Shown one piece after another: positions 42,881 to 51,984 of a stretch of 64,000 nucleotides of DNA. Below the pieces are notes generated by a model. That model was given only the letters and a program-made list of their open reading frames with translations, was not told the origin of the DNA and made no database searches. Source of the stretch: JAKOWB01 sp038363005 (lineage in GTDB: Bacteria; Pseudomonadota; Alphaproteobacteria; Kiloniellales; JACOMY01); assembly GCA_038363005.1 (NCBI GenBank), contig JBBQBI010000006.1:62001-126000 (forward strand), written 5' to 3'. The first letter of the stretch is position 1; each line of letters opens with the position of its first letter. Both the position numbers and the translations under genes were made by a program.

Positions 42881-43591
42881 CTACCCCGCCAGCCCCTGCA
42901 CGGCCGTCAACCCCACCGGGCCGCCGCCGTATTCCGCCATGGCGTCGAGCAGGCAGTCCCACATGTAGCCGGCCGAGGCGCTGTCGCAGAGCAGGTGATA
43001 GGCCAGGGTGCGGCCCTGGTCGGCGCGGGCGATCAGCGCCGACATCTTGGCGGCCGAGGTCTGCGCGATCTGGCCGTCGGCGAAGTGCCGCGGGCGCAGG
43101 TCGACACCGCAGAGCTTGGCCAGCATGGACGCGCTGTGCTCACCGCTTACCAGCATCCAGGTGTGGCTCTCCTGACGCTGCAGCGGGAAGCCGCGCGGGC
43201 TGGCCGGCGGGTTCTCCAGCGCCAACCACTTGGCGGTGAGTTCCTTGCCGAGCGCGCCGGCACCCTTGAGGTCGCTGAGCAGGAAGATCTCGTTGGCGGC
43301 TAGGCGCAAGGCCAGCGAGCCATCGGCCTGCCGCGCGGTCCAGTTGGGTTCCTTTGGCACCGTCAGACCGTTGGCCGCCAGCCAGTCGACCGTACCCAGG
43401 CCCTTGAAGCCGTGGCGCGGCAGCGGCGAGAGCTCGGCCAGTCCCATGGTGCGCGCGGTCGCCCCCTCGTCGGTGGCGGTGGCGTAGCGCAGCGCCAAGG
43501 CGGCGCCGGCGACCTCGGCGAACTCGGCGCCGGCGGCGGCGAGCTGGCGCCAGGCGAAGGGCCGGCGGGTGAAGGCTGTTGGCTGGACCAT
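42881..43591 (-). CDS. soxG: Sarcosine oxidase-like gamma subunit (locus 2)
   Basis: A 236-residue subunit, 56 residues longer than SoxG of locus 1. It has the GcvT-like fold (ADGSLALRLAANEIFLLSDL, HTWMLVSGEHSASML, LAYHLLCDSASAGYMWDCLL). It is the last gene of BDAG locus 2, starting 2 bases after soxA. It shares little sequence with the locus 1 protein beyond the fold, which points to a separate enzyme with its own substrate rather than a recent duplicate. Confidence 0.8.
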   Translation of the reverse strand: MVQPTAFTRRPFAWRQLAAAGAEFAEVAGAALALRYATATDEGATARTMGLAELSPLPRHGFKGLGTVDWLAANGLTVPKEPNWTARQADGSLALRLAANEIFLLSDLKGAGALGKELTAKWLALENPPASPRGFPLQRQESHTWMLVSGEHSASMLAKLCGVDLRPRHFADGQIAQTSAAKMSALIARADQGRTLAYHLLCDSASAGYMWDCLLDAMAEYGGGPVGLTAVQGLAG

Positions 43592-43593
43592 GC

Positions 43594-46500
43594 CTAGAGC
43601 TCCTGCCGCTTGTTGTCGTGGTCGTAGAAGTGCGGCGCCACGACTAGAGCCTCGACGATGCGGCCGCTGGTGTACTTGATCGGCAGCTTGTCGCCCGGGA
43701 CCTTGTCGGCCGGGCCATAGGCCAGGCCGATGACCTTGCCCAGCGCCTCGGAGTGGGCCGCGGAGGTGACGAAGCCGGTCACCTTGTCACCGGTCAGCAC
43801 CAGGTTGGATTCCTCCGGCACCGCCTCGGTCGGCGGCAAGGTGAAACCCAGCAGCTTGCGCGCCGAGGGATGCTTGCGGCGCAGCTCGATGGAGCGCCCG
43901 CCGACGAAGAAGGGCTTCTTGCCGGCGATGGCCCAGGCCATCTCCACCTCGTCCGGGGTGGTCATGGCATCGGTGTCCTGGCCGATGATGATATGGCCCT
44001 TCTCCAGCCGCAGCAGGCGCTGCGCCTCGACACCGAAGGGGCGCAGGTCGTCGGGCTTGCCGGCTTCGATCAGCAGGTCCCACAGCGCCTCGCCGTGGCT
44101 GGCGGCGCAGTGCAGCTCGTAGCCCAGCTCGCCGACGAAGCCGACGCGCAGCATGCGAACCGCGATGCCGCCCACCGTGGCCTCGCGCACGCCCATGTAG
44201 GGGAAGGCCGCGGGCGCCAGATCGACCGAACAACCGGCGCGTTCCAGCACAGCGCGCGACTTGGGCCCGGCGACGTTGACGCCGGCGAAGGCGGCGGTGA
44301 CGTTGGCGACGTCGACCTCCAGCCGCCACTGCGCGTTCCACCACAGCATGGTGCGATAGACACGATCGACGCCCGAGGTGGTGGCGGTGACGTAGTAGTG
44401 CTGATCGCCCAGGCGGCAGGCGACGCCGTCGTCGATCACCACGCCCTGTTCGTTGGTCATCAGCACGTAGCGCGCGCGGCCGACCGGCTGCTTGGTGTAG
44501 GTGAAGGTGTAGAGGCGGTTCATGAACTCGGCCGCGTCGCGGCCGCGGATCTCCAGCCCGCCCAGGGTGGAGACGTCGATCATGCCGACGTTGCCGCGCA
44601 CCGCCTTGACCTCCTCGGCGATCAGGCGCTGGCGCTGGTCCTTCGGACCGTAGAAGCCCGGACGCCACCAGAGGCCGGCGGTCATCATCTGCGCCCCGGC
44701 CTCCAGGTGCCGGTGGTGCATGGCGGTCAAGCGCTCCTGCTCGAAGCCACGGCCGCCCAGCACGCCCAGCTTCTCGGCGCCGAAGGGCGGGCGCGCGGTG
44801 GTGACGCCGATCTCGGCCACGGGGCGGTCGGTCGACTTGGCCACCAGGCGGGCGGTCGCCAGCGCGGCGTGGCGGCCCTGGCTGGGCCCCATGCCGACGG
44901 TGGAGAAGCGCTTCACCAGCTCCAGCTCGTTGTAGCCCTCGGCCACCGCGTTGAGGATGTCCTTGACCTGCAGGTCCTCGTCGAAGTCGACGAAGTCCTT
45001 GCCCTTGGGGTGCTTGAAGATCGGCCAGGGATAGTTGATGCCGACATGACCGCGCGCGCCCGGCGGCTTGGGCTCCGGCGCGGTGTCGAAGCCGGCGGCC
45101 TTGGCGGCCTGCCAGCCGGCGGTGGCGCCGTCGGCCAGCACGGCGTCGAGCGCGTAAGTCGAGTTCAGCGAGCCAGCCAGCTTCACGATCGGCGGCAGAT
45201 TGTTAATGGTGAAGTGCGCCGCCTCGTCGTCATAGGCCAGGCGGCCGCCGGACTGCAGCGCCAACTGATAGGTCGGGGTATAGCCGACCGACATGACCAG
45301 CAGGTCGCAGGGAATGCGCTCGCTGCCGTGATCGAATTCGCCCTTGCCGGTGATGCGGCTGACCTGCACGGCGCGCAGGTGCTTCAGGCCCGGCAGACCG
45401 ATGGCTTCCTGGATACAGTGGCCGGGGATGATGCGTACGCCGCGCTCGGCACAGGTCGCGGCGAAGGAGTCGGCCCCAGGCGCGTCCCGCAGCTCGACAA
45501 TCGCCTGCAGCTTGACGCCGGCGTCGAGCAGGTCGAGCGCCACGCCGTAGGCATCGTCGTTGCCGGCCAGCACCACCGCCTGCTCGCCCGGGCGCACGCC
45601 ATAGAGCTTGATCAGGCGCTGCGCCGCCGAGCCCAGCATGATGCCCGGCAGGTCGTTGTTGCGGAACTGCGCCGGCTGCTCGATCGAGCCCATGGCCAGC
45701 ACGACCTGCTTGGCGCGCGCCTTGTACAGGCGGTCGCCCTTGATGATCGGCAGGTAGTTGTCGGCGAACCAGCCGTTGACCACGGCGCCGGCCATCACCT
45801 CGATGCGCGGGTGCGCCATGACCTCGGCTATCTGGCGGTCGCGGCGCGCCGCGTCCTGCGCCGCGTCGGCGGCGAAGCGGGCATAGTTCAGCGAGCCGCC
45901 GAGGATGGAGTTTTCTTCCACCAGCAGCACCTGGGCGCCGGACTTGGCGGCCGCCAGCGCGGCCTTCATGCCGGCCGGGCCGCCACCGACCACGACGACG
46001 TCGTGGAACAGGTACTGCTTGTCGAAGTAGCCGTGGTGCGCCTTGAGATTGACCTTCCCCAGGCCTGCCTTGCGGCGGATCATCGGCTCCCACCACTTGT
46101 CGAAGCGCGGGCGGATGAAGGTGCGGTAGTAGAAGCCGACCGGCAGGAAGCGACCGAAGCGATCGATCAGCATGTCCTTGTCGTTGTCGAGCGAGCCCTT
46201 GTAGTTCTGCCCCATGACGGCGAGGCCCGGCGCGATCTCCAGCCGGTCGGCCAGCACGTTGGGCTCGTCTGGCAGCTGCACCAGGGTGTTGGCGTCCTGC
46301 CCGGCCATGGTCAGCACGCCGCGCGGCCGGTGATACTTGAAGGAGCGCGACAGGATCCACTGGCCATTGGCGGCCAGCGCCGAGGCGACGCTGTCGCCCT
46401 TGAGGCCCTGGTAGCTCTTGCCCTCGAAGCTGAAGCTGACGGACTGGCTGTGGTCGACCAGCAGGCCGGCGGGCGCGGCCAGGCGGTTCTTACCGGTCAT
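43594..46500 (-). CDS. soxA: Sarcosine oxidase-like alpha subunit (locus 2)
   Basis: A 968-residue protein with the same domain order as SoxA of locus 1: ferredoxin-like N-terminus with RSFKYHRPRGVLTMAG, dinucleotide fold VVVVGGGPAGMKAALAAA near residue 170, and a GcvT-like C-terminus with DVSTLGGLEIRGRDAAEFMN and EKGHIIIGQDTDAMTTPDEV. It should bind NAD, FAD/FMN and tetrahydrofolate. Identity to locus 1 is moderate by eye. It starts 1 base after the soxD stop. Confidence 0.92.
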   Translation of the reverse strand: MTGKNRLAAPAGLLVDHSQSVSFSFEGKSYQGLKGDSVASALAANGQWILSRSFKYHRPRGVLTMAGQDANTLVQLPDEPNVLADRLEIAPGLAVMGQNYKGSLDNDKDMLIDRFGRFLPVGFYYRTFIRPRFDKWWEPMIRRKAGLGKVNLKAHHGYFDKQYLFHDVVVVGGGPAGMKAALAAAKSGAQVLLVEENSILGGSLNYARFAADAAQDAARRDRQIAEVMAHPRIEVMAGAVVNGWFADNYLPIIKGDRLYKARAKQVVLAMGSIEQPAQFRNNDLPGIMLGSAAQRLIKLYGVRPGEQAVVLAGNDDAYGVALDLLDAGVKLQAIVELRDAPGADSFAATCAERGVRIIPGHCIQEAIGLPGLKHLRAVQVSRITGKGEFDHGSERIPCDLLVMSVGYTPTYQLALQSGGRLAYDDEAAHFTINNLPPIVKLAGSLNSTYALDAVLADGATAGWQAAKAAGFDTAPEPKPPGARGHVGINYPWPIFKHPKGKDFVDFDEDLQVKDILNAVAEGYNELELVKRFSTVGMGPSQGRHAALATARLVAKSTDRPVAEIGVTTARPPFGAEKLGVLGGRGFEQERLTAMHHRHLEAGAQMMTAGLWWRPGFYGPKDQRQRLIAEEVKAVRGNVGMIDVSTLGGLEIRGRDAAEFMNRLYTFTYTKQPVGRARYVLMTNEQGVVIDDGVACRLGDQHYYVTATTSGVDRVYRTMLWWNAQWRLEVDVANVTAAFAGVNVAGPKSRAVLERAGCSVDLAPAAFPYMGVREATVGGIAVRMLRVGFVGELGYELHCAASHGEALWDLLIEAGKPDDLRPFGVEAQRLLRLEKGHIIIGQDTDAMTTPDEVEMAWAIAGKKPFFVGGRSIELRRKHPSARKLLGFTLPPTEAVPEESNLVLTGDKVTGFVTSAAHSEALGKVIGLAYGPADKVPGDKLPIKYTSGRIVEALVVAPHFYDHDNKRQEL

Positions 46501-46501
46501 G

Positions 46502-46792
46502 TCAGGCGCTCTCGTTGCTGAAGTCGACGCGGTCCTTGAAGATCTCGGACGCGGGGTAGGTGCGGATGACCTCGTCGGTGACGGTGTTGCGCTCGGCGAT
46601 GAACCAGTAGGTCGAGGCGACGTGGCACCACCACTCGCGCACCACGCCGGCGGTGTTGTTCGACAGGAAGACGTGGTCGGCCCACTGCTCGTCGGTCAGC
46701 TGGCGCGGGTCAGGCTGCAGCACCAGTTCGCCGCCGCAGGCGAACTCCGAAATGTTGCGCGGCCCGTTCAGCGGGCAGGTGAGGAGCTTCAT
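46502..46792 (-). CDS. soxD: Sarcosine oxidase-like delta subunit lacking zinc ligands (locus 2)
   Basis: A 96-residue subunit. The zinc motif is degraded: the CPxCG pair has become CPLNGPRN, so the second Cys is lost, and the later HxxxC has become CHVASTY, so that Cys is lost too. The hydrophobic and aromatic frame (ADHVFLSNN, REWWCHV, YWFIAERNTVT) is kept. It is therefore a structural delta subunit that probably does not bind zinc. It lies between soxB and soxA of locus 2. Confidence 0.85.
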   Translation of the reverse strand: MKLLTCPLNGPRNISEFACGGELVLQPDPRQLTDEQWADHVFLSNNTAGVVREWWCHVASTYWFIAERNTVTDEVIRTYPASEIFKDRVDFSNESA

Positions 46793-46802
46793 CGGTCTAT
46801 CC

Positions 46803-48044
46803 TCAATGGCTCGCCGCAGTGGCGCCCATCTCGTTCACCAGGTTGAAGGTCTTGAAGCGCTCTAGCGCAAAGGGCTCCAGGATATCGGGCACGCTTTCGT
46901 GGGCAACCGTCTCGGCCATGCGCTTGCCGGCCACCGGCGTCGCCTTGAAGCCCCAGGTGCCCCAGCCGGCATCCAGCCAGTAGTTCCGCAAGGGGCTGGC
47001 GCCCATGATCGGGCTGTAGTCCGGCGTCATGTCGGTGATGCCGGCCCACTGCCGCAGCAGCCGCACCCCGGCCAGGAAGGGGAAGAGCTCCAGCGTGTGG
47101 CCGATCAGGCTTTCCTTCAGGTCCAGGGTGGAGCGCGTGGAGTAGAGCTCGTAGGGGTCGGAGCCGCCGCCGATCACCAGCTCGCCACGCGAGGTCTGCG
47201 AGACATAGGCGTGCAGGCCCGAGGAGGAGACCAGCGGATCGAGGAAGGGCTTCAGCGGCTGCGTCACCATGGCCTGCAGCGGGTAGCTGCGGATCGGCAG
47301 GCGGAAGCCGGCCAGCTTGGCCACCACCGAGGACATGCCGGCGACCGCCTGGATGACGTTGCCGGCGCGGATCTTGCCCTTGGTGGTCTCGACGCCGACG
47401 CAGCGGTCGCCGTCGCGCAGGATGCCGGTGACCTCGGTGCGCTGATGCACCTCGACGCCACGGTCCATGGCGCGCGCGGCATAGCCCCAGGCCACCGAGT
47501 CATGCCGCCCGGTGCCGCCGTCGGGATGCCACAGGCCGCCCAGGATCGGGTAGCGGTGGTCCTCCGGCATGTGCAGCGAGGGCACGATCTGGGCGATCTG
47601 CTTGCGGTCCACCATCTCGATGTTGGTGCCCATATGCTTGCCGACCTCGGCGCGCATGCGGAAGGTGCGCATGGTGGCATCGCTGTGCGCCAGGGTGAGC
47701 TGGCCGCGCTGCGTATAGAGCATGTTGTAGTCGAGGTCTTCTGACAGCGTCTGGAACAGCCCGACGCTCTCCTTGTAGAAGCGCACCGACTCCGGAGTGA
47801 TGTAATTCGAGCGGATGACCGCGGTGTTGCGCGCCGTGTTGCCGCCGGCCAGGTAGCCCTTGTCGATCACGCAGACGTTGGTGATGCCCCAGTCCTTGGC
47901 CAGGTAGTAGGCCGCCGCCAGGCCATGCCCGCCGGCACCGATGATGACGACGTCATAGGAGGGCTTCAGCTCCGTGGCGAAGCGGAAGTCGGGGCGCGGA
48001 ACGTAGTTGTTCCGGAGGCCGTATCTGAGGAGGCGCAGGACCAT
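46803..48044 (-). CDS. soxB: Sarcosine oxidase-like beta subunit (locus 2)
   Basis: A 413-residue FAD subunit. The nucleotide fold is YDVVIIGAGGHGLAAAYYLA and the cofactor-attachment region is TGRHDSVAWGYAARA, with the His conserved. Compared with SoxB of locus 1, the substrate-side segments differ (YKESVGLFQTLSEDLDYNML, MGTNIEMVDRKQIAQIVPSL). It is the first gene of locus 2 and divergent from the TPR protein. No HutC-type box is seen upstream. The ATG at 48044 is preferred over 48089 because the extra residues are not conserved. The substrate is an N-methyl amino acid other than, or as well as, sarcosine. Confidence 0.88.
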   Translation of the reverse strand: MVLRLLRYGLRNNYVPRPDFRFATELKPSYDVVIIGAGGHGLAAAYYLAKDWGITNVCVIDKGYLAGGNTARNTAVIRSNYITPESVRFYKESVGLFQTLSEDLDYNMLYTQRGQLTLAHSDATMRTFRMRAEVGKHMGTNIEMVDRKQIAQIVPSLHMPEDHRYPILGGLWHPDGGTGRHDSVAWGYAARAMDRGVEVHQRTEVTGILRDGDRCVGVETTKGKIRAGNVIQAVAGMSSVVAKLAGFRLPIRSYPLQAMVTQPLKPFLDPLVSSSGLHAYVSQTSRGELVIGGGSDPYELYSTRSTLDLKESLIGHTLELFPFLAGVRLLRQWAGITDMTPDYSPIMGASPLRNYWLDAGWGTWGFKATPVAGKRMAETVAHESVPDILEPFALERFKTFNLVNEMGATAASH

Positions 48045-48351
48045 GGGGCAGAGGGATAGGGCCCCAGGCCCGGAACTGGAAGCCTGCAATCGACAGGAAA
48101 TCGCCCGGGCGCGTCAGGGGGGCGCGAACCGAAAAACGCCCTGCCCCCCGTCTCCCGCCCAATGCGGTCAGCATGCACTCTCTTTGCCGATGGCAAGCTG
48201 CAGCGCAGGACGCCCTGTGCCTGGAAACGTTTGAAAGGTGCATACGGAGAGAATAGCCTTCTCCGCGCCGGCCAGCTGGGGAATGCCGGCCGAGGTTAAC
48301 TACTGGCGATGTGACGTTGAATTCATGATGTAAGTGGGCAGGAGAAAATCC

Positions 48352-50016
48352 ATGACTTACTTCGATATCGATGTCTATTCGCGCAAAATTACAACCACTT
48401 CGCCCGAAGCCCAGCTCTGGTTCGACCGCGGTCTGGTCTGGTGCTTCTCCTACAACCACGAGGAAGCGGTCGCGTGCTTCAAGAAGGCGCTGGTCCACGA
48501 CTCCGACTGCGCGATGGCGCATTGGGGCGTCGCCTATGCGCTTGGGCCGAACTACAATTTTGAGTGGAAGCATATGGACCCGGACGGCAAGGCCGCCGTC
48601 CTCGCCGGCGCCTATGACGCGACACAGGCCGCGCTGGCGCTTACCGGCGAGGTCACGGCCCCGGAACGCGCCCTGATAGAGGCGCTGCCTGCCCGCTATC
48701 CACAGCGTGAGACGATCGAGGATCAGGCGCCCTGGAACGATAGCTTCGCCGCCGCGATGAAGGCTGCCTACGGCGCCCATTCAGACGATATCGACGTCGC
48801 CACGATCTACGCCGAGTCTATCCTGAACCAGACGCCCTGGAAGATGTGGGACCAGAAGACGGGCGGCGTCGCCACCGGCGCGGGGACGGTCGAAGCACAG
48901 GCCGTGTTGGAGAAGTTCATCGACAATGACCCGGCGGCGGAGCGCCACCCGGGCATCCTCCATCTCTACGTCCACCTGATGGAGATGTCGCCGACGCCCG
49001 AGAAGGCGCTGATGGCTGGAGACCTTCTGCGCGACCTGGTACCGGATGCGGGCCACCTGATCCACATGCCGACCCATATCGACATCCAGTGCGGCGAATA
49101 CCGCGACGCGCTCTATTGGAACCAGCGGGGAATCGCCGCCGATCTGAAGATCGCCGAGCGACAGGGGCGGATGAATTTCTATACCGCCTACCGCGTCCAC
49201 AACTATCACTTCGCGATCTACGGGGCGATGTTCCTCGGCCAGTACGGGCCGGCCATCGCCGCCGCCGAGGAGATGATCCGGGAAATCCCCGAAGATCTTC
49301 TTCGCCTGCCCTCTCCACCGATGGCTGACTTCCTGGAGAGCTATATCTCCATGAAGGTGCACGTGATGATCCGCTTCGGCCGCTGGCGGCAGCTGGTCAA
49401 GGAGCCGCTGCCCGCGGAGCCGGACCTTTACTGCTACACCACGGCGTCGATCCACTACGCTCGTGGCGTCGCGCACGCCGCGCTCGGCAATGTCGCCGCT
49501 GCGGAGATGGAGAAAGCGCTCTTCTATGCCGCCTGCGCGCGGGTGCCGGAGAGCCGCCTTCTCCACAATAACAGCTGTCTCGAGCTGCTGAAGATCGCGG
49601 CCGAGATGCTGGAAGGCGAGATCGAGTACCGGAAGGGCAACTACGACGCCGCCTTCGCCCGTCTCCGCCGCGGTGTGGAGCTGGACGACGCGCTGCCCTA
49701 TGACGAGCCCTGGGGCTGGATCCAGCCCGTGCGACACGCCCTGGGCGCGCTGCTGCTGGAGCAGGGCCGGACCGACGAGGCGGAGGTGATCTATCGCGAG
49801 GACTTGGGCCTTGCCGGCAACCTGCCCCGCGCCTGCATCCATCCGGACAATATCTGGAGCCTCAAGGGCCTGGACGAATGCCTGGCCAAGCGCGGCGCGC
49901 ACGATACGGCGGAGGGTAAGCTCATCCGCCAGCGCCTCACCTATGCCATGGCCCGGTCCGACCTGCCGGTCGGCGCCTCCTGCCACTGTGCGCGGGCAGC
50001 GATGGCTGCGGAGTAG
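48352..50016 (+). CDS. Large TPR-like repeat protein
   Basis: A 554-residue protein with helical repeats over its whole length. The N-terminal unit FDRGLVWCFSYNHEEAVACF, followed by ALVHDSDCAMAHWGVAYALG, is a TPR-like pair characteristic of a family often annotated as TPR repeat protein. No signal peptide or membrane segment is seen, so it is cytosolic. It has several conserved aromatic and His positions (HLIHMPTHID, NYHFAIYGAMFLGQY) and a C-terminal CHC. The AGGAG 8 bases before 48352 supports this start over 48334. Base use is less GC-rich than its neighbours. The 307-base gap before it holds its promoter and no clear motif. Confidence 0.8.
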   Translation: MTYFDIDVYSRKITTTSPEAQLWFDRGLVWCFSYNHEEAVACFKKALVHDSDCAMAHWGVAYALGPNYNFEWKHMDPDGKAAVLAGAYDATQAALALTGEVTAPERALIEALPARYPQRETIEDQAPWNDSFAAAMKAAYGAHSDDIDVATIYAESILNQTPWKMWDQKTGGVATGAGTVEAQAVLEKFIDNDPAAERHPGILHLYVHLMEMSPTPEKALMAGDLLRDLVPDAGHLIHMPTHIDIQCGEYRDALYWNQRGIAADLKIAERQGRMNFYTAYRVHNYHFAIYGAMFLGQYGPAIAAAEEMIREIPEDLLRLPSPPMADFLESYISMKVHVMIRFGRWRQLVKEPLPAEPDLYCYTTASIHYARGVAHAALGNVAAAEMEKALFYAACARVPESRLLHNNSCLELLKIAAEMLEGEIEYRKGNYDAAFARLRRGVELDDALPYDEPWGWIQPVRHALGALLLEQGRTDEAEVIYREDLGLAGNLPRACIHPDNIWSLKGLDECLAKRGAHDTAEGKLIRQRLTYAMARSDLPVGASCHCARAAMAAE

Positions 50017-50020
50017 GCGC

Positions 50021-51343
50021 TCAGCGCACGTAGTGCAGCTGGTCGAAGGGCCGGCGGAAGGCGGTGACCTCCGCCGCCACGCTCTCCGGTGCCTCGCCCT
50101 TGGCCAGCACGCGGGCCAGGAAGGCGGCGATGGCCGGCATGTCGTCCGGTGTCATGCCCCAGCGCGGCAGCTCGGTGGTGCCCAGGCGCAGGCCGTTGAC
50201 GTCACCCGGCACCGCGGCGATCGGCAGGCCGATGCCGCAGGTCAGCAGGTTGGCCTGGCGCAGCAGCTTGGCCGCCGCCTGGCCGCCACCCCAGCGCGCC
50301 GCCGGCAGGGCGCACTGGTGCGACTTGGTAAAACCCTCGACCGTGCGGTAGGGCGCCAAGTCGGCCGCCGCCAGGCTGTCGGCCAGCACGGCGGCGCAGT
50401 CGACCATGGCCTTGCCATAGGCTTGGCCGTGGTCGCGCCAGTCGAGCAGCGTCATGGCCAGCGCGGCGGTCTTGCCCAGGTCGAAGTTGGCCGTCAGCCC
50501 GGGATAGGCGATGGCGTCGAGGCGCTGCGCCAGCTCCGGGTCACTGCCGACGATCAGGCCCGAGGGCGGGCCGCCCAGCGACTTGTAGGTGCTCATGGTC
50601 ATGACATGGGCGCCCTCGGCCAACGGCTGCTGCCAGGCCTGGCCGGCGATCAGGCCGGACAGGTGGGCGGCGTCGAACAGCACCTTGGCGCCGACCTCGT
50701 CGGCAATCTCGCGGATCTGCGCGACCGGATGCGGCAGCAGGTTCAGGCTGCCGCCGATCGAGATCAGCTTGGGCTTCAGCGCGCGCGCCTGCTCGCGCAG
50801 GCCGACCAGGTCGACCGTGTAGCGCGCCGCGTCGACCGGCGCGGTGACGATCTTCAGGCCATAGAGCCCGGCGGCGCCCGGCTGCTGATGGGTGACATGA
50901 CCGCCGATTTCCGGCGAGGGCACGATGATGGTGTCGCCCGGCTGCGCCGCCGCCATGAAGACATAGAGGTTGGCCAGCGCGCCGGAGCCGACCCGCACCT
51001 CGACATAGCGGGCGCCGAAGATCTCCGCCGCCAGGGCGCTGGCGATCACCTCGATCTGCTCGGCCGCCTCCAGCCCCATCTCGTACTTGTCGCCGGGGTA
51101 GCCCAGCGAGGGGCGGCTGCCCAGGCCGGCGGCCAGGAAGGCCTCGGCCTTCGGGTTCATCGCGTTGGTCGCCGGGTTGAGGTTGATGCAGTCGGACTCG
51201 TGGATCTGCCGGTTCTCCGCCGTCAGGCGCAGCAGTTCCGCCTCCAGCCCGGCGCTGTCCAGCTGGCGGGCCGAGGCCGCCAGGCGCTGCACATAGCTGT
51301 CCGAGGCCTGCGGTACCCAGTCGCGCGGCGCGAGGTTGCTCAT
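50021..51343 (-). CDS. glyA: Serine hydroxymethyltransferase-like PLP enzyme
   Basis: A 440-residue fold-type I PLP enzyme of the SHMT family. ESDCINLNPATNAMNP, SLGYPGDKYEMGLEAAEQIE, KVLFDAAHLSGLIAG and the PLP Lys in MSTYKSLGGPPSG are in the expected order. Several canonical blocks differ: the usual HSGxQAN is VGSGALAN, and the usual THKTLRGPR is STYKSLGGPP. It may thus be a specialised SHMT, for example acting on alpha-methylserine or another hydroxy-amino acid, rather than the housekeeping GlyA. It makes or uses methylene-THF, which fits the Sox and Fhs context. It is divergent from the DUF393 gene. Confidence 0.82.
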   Translation of the reverse strand: MSNLAPRDWVPQASDSYVQRLAASARQLDSAGLEAELLRLTAENRQIHESDCINLNPATNAMNPKAEAFLAAGLGSRPSLGYPGDKYEMGLEAAEQIEVIASALAAEIFGARYVEVRVGSGALANLYVFMAAAQPGDTIIVPSPEIGGHVTHQQPGAAGLYGLKIVTAPVDAARYTVDLVGLREQARALKPKLISIGGSLNLLPHPVAQIREIADEVGAKVLFDAAHLSGLIAGQAWQQPLAEGAHVMTMSTYKSLGGPPSGLIVGSDPELAQRLDAIAYPGLTANFDLGKTAALAMTLLDWRDHGQAYGKAMVDCAAVLADSLAAADLAPYRTVEGFTKSHQCALPAARWGGGQAAAKLLRQANLLTCGIGLPIAAVPGDVNGLRLGTTELPRWGMTPDDMPAIAAFLARVLAKGEAPESVAAEVTAFRRPFDQLHYVR

Positions 51344-51447
51344 ATCCCTGTCTCCTGCGGCATCGCGGCCGGAACCGCGCACTTGTCCAAGGCCGGCAAG
51401 GTGCCACATCCTTGGGGAGGGCGCTCCCCGCCCGACGAGGTCAGGCC

Positions 51448-51879
51448 ATGCAGGAAGCACAGACCGCCTGCCCGCTGCCCGAACCCGGCCAGCCGGCACT
51501 CACCACCTTCTACAACGGCGCTTGCCCGGTCTGCCGGGCGGAGATGACCAGCTATCGCCGCACCGCCGAGAGCAAGGGCCTGCCGCTGGCCTTCCGCGAC
51601 GTCGCCGAGGACGCGACCGAGGCAGGGGCGCTGGGCATCACCCCGGACCGCGCGCTGCGCCGGCTGCACGCGCAGGACGCCAGCGGCCGCCTCTACGTCG
51701 GCTTCGACGCCATGCTGGCGGTCTGGCGCCAGGTGCCGCGGACCCGCTGGATGGGCTGGTTCTTCGGCCTGCCGCTGATCCGCCCGGTCAGCGCCTGGCT
51801 CTACGAGCATGTGGTGAGCTGGTCGCTCTACCGCTGGGCCAAGCGCCGCATGGCCAGGGCAGAGCGGTCGACCGGCTAG
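51448..51879 (+). CDS. DUF393 (DCC family) thiol-disulfide oxidoreductase-like protein
   Basis: A 143-residue protein. FYNGACPVCRAEMTSYRR is the family signature with a CxxC pair, followed by FRDVAED and a GFDAMLAVWRQVP segment typical of DCC proteins. A C-terminal hydrophobic helix (MGWFFGLPLIRPVSAWLYEH) may sit on the membrane. The redox partner is unknown. The ATG at 51448 is used; an upstream frame to 51412 is longer but lacks support. Confidence 0.85.
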   Translation: MQEAQTACPLPEPGQPALTTFYNGACPVCRAEMTSYRRTAESKGLPLAFRDVAEDATEAGALGITPDRALRRLHAQDASGRLYVGFDAMLAVWRQVPRTRWMGWFFGLPLIRPVSAWLYEHVVSWSLYRWAKRRMARAERSTG

Positions 51880-51916
51880 GACGTCCAATCAATTCTGGCA
51901 CAGCACTGAGAGACAC

Positions 51917-51934
51917 CGCTGCCTTGAGGCAGCG
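51917..51934. terminator. Hairpin between DUF393 and subtilase genes
   Basis: CGCTGCC-TTGA-GGCAGCG is a perfect seven-base stem with a tetraloop between two convergent genes. No U-tract follows. Confidence 0.4.
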
Positions 51935-51984
51935 CGCCAGGGTCGGAAATCAAGGCTCAGGGACCTAAGTACAACTGCCCGGCC

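Noticed and set aside
43753..46521. A 922-codon plus-strand frame opposite soxA of locus 2
   Set aside because: It is a shadow of high-GC codon bias. The minus strand gives a full family match; the plus product is low-complexity and matches nothing.
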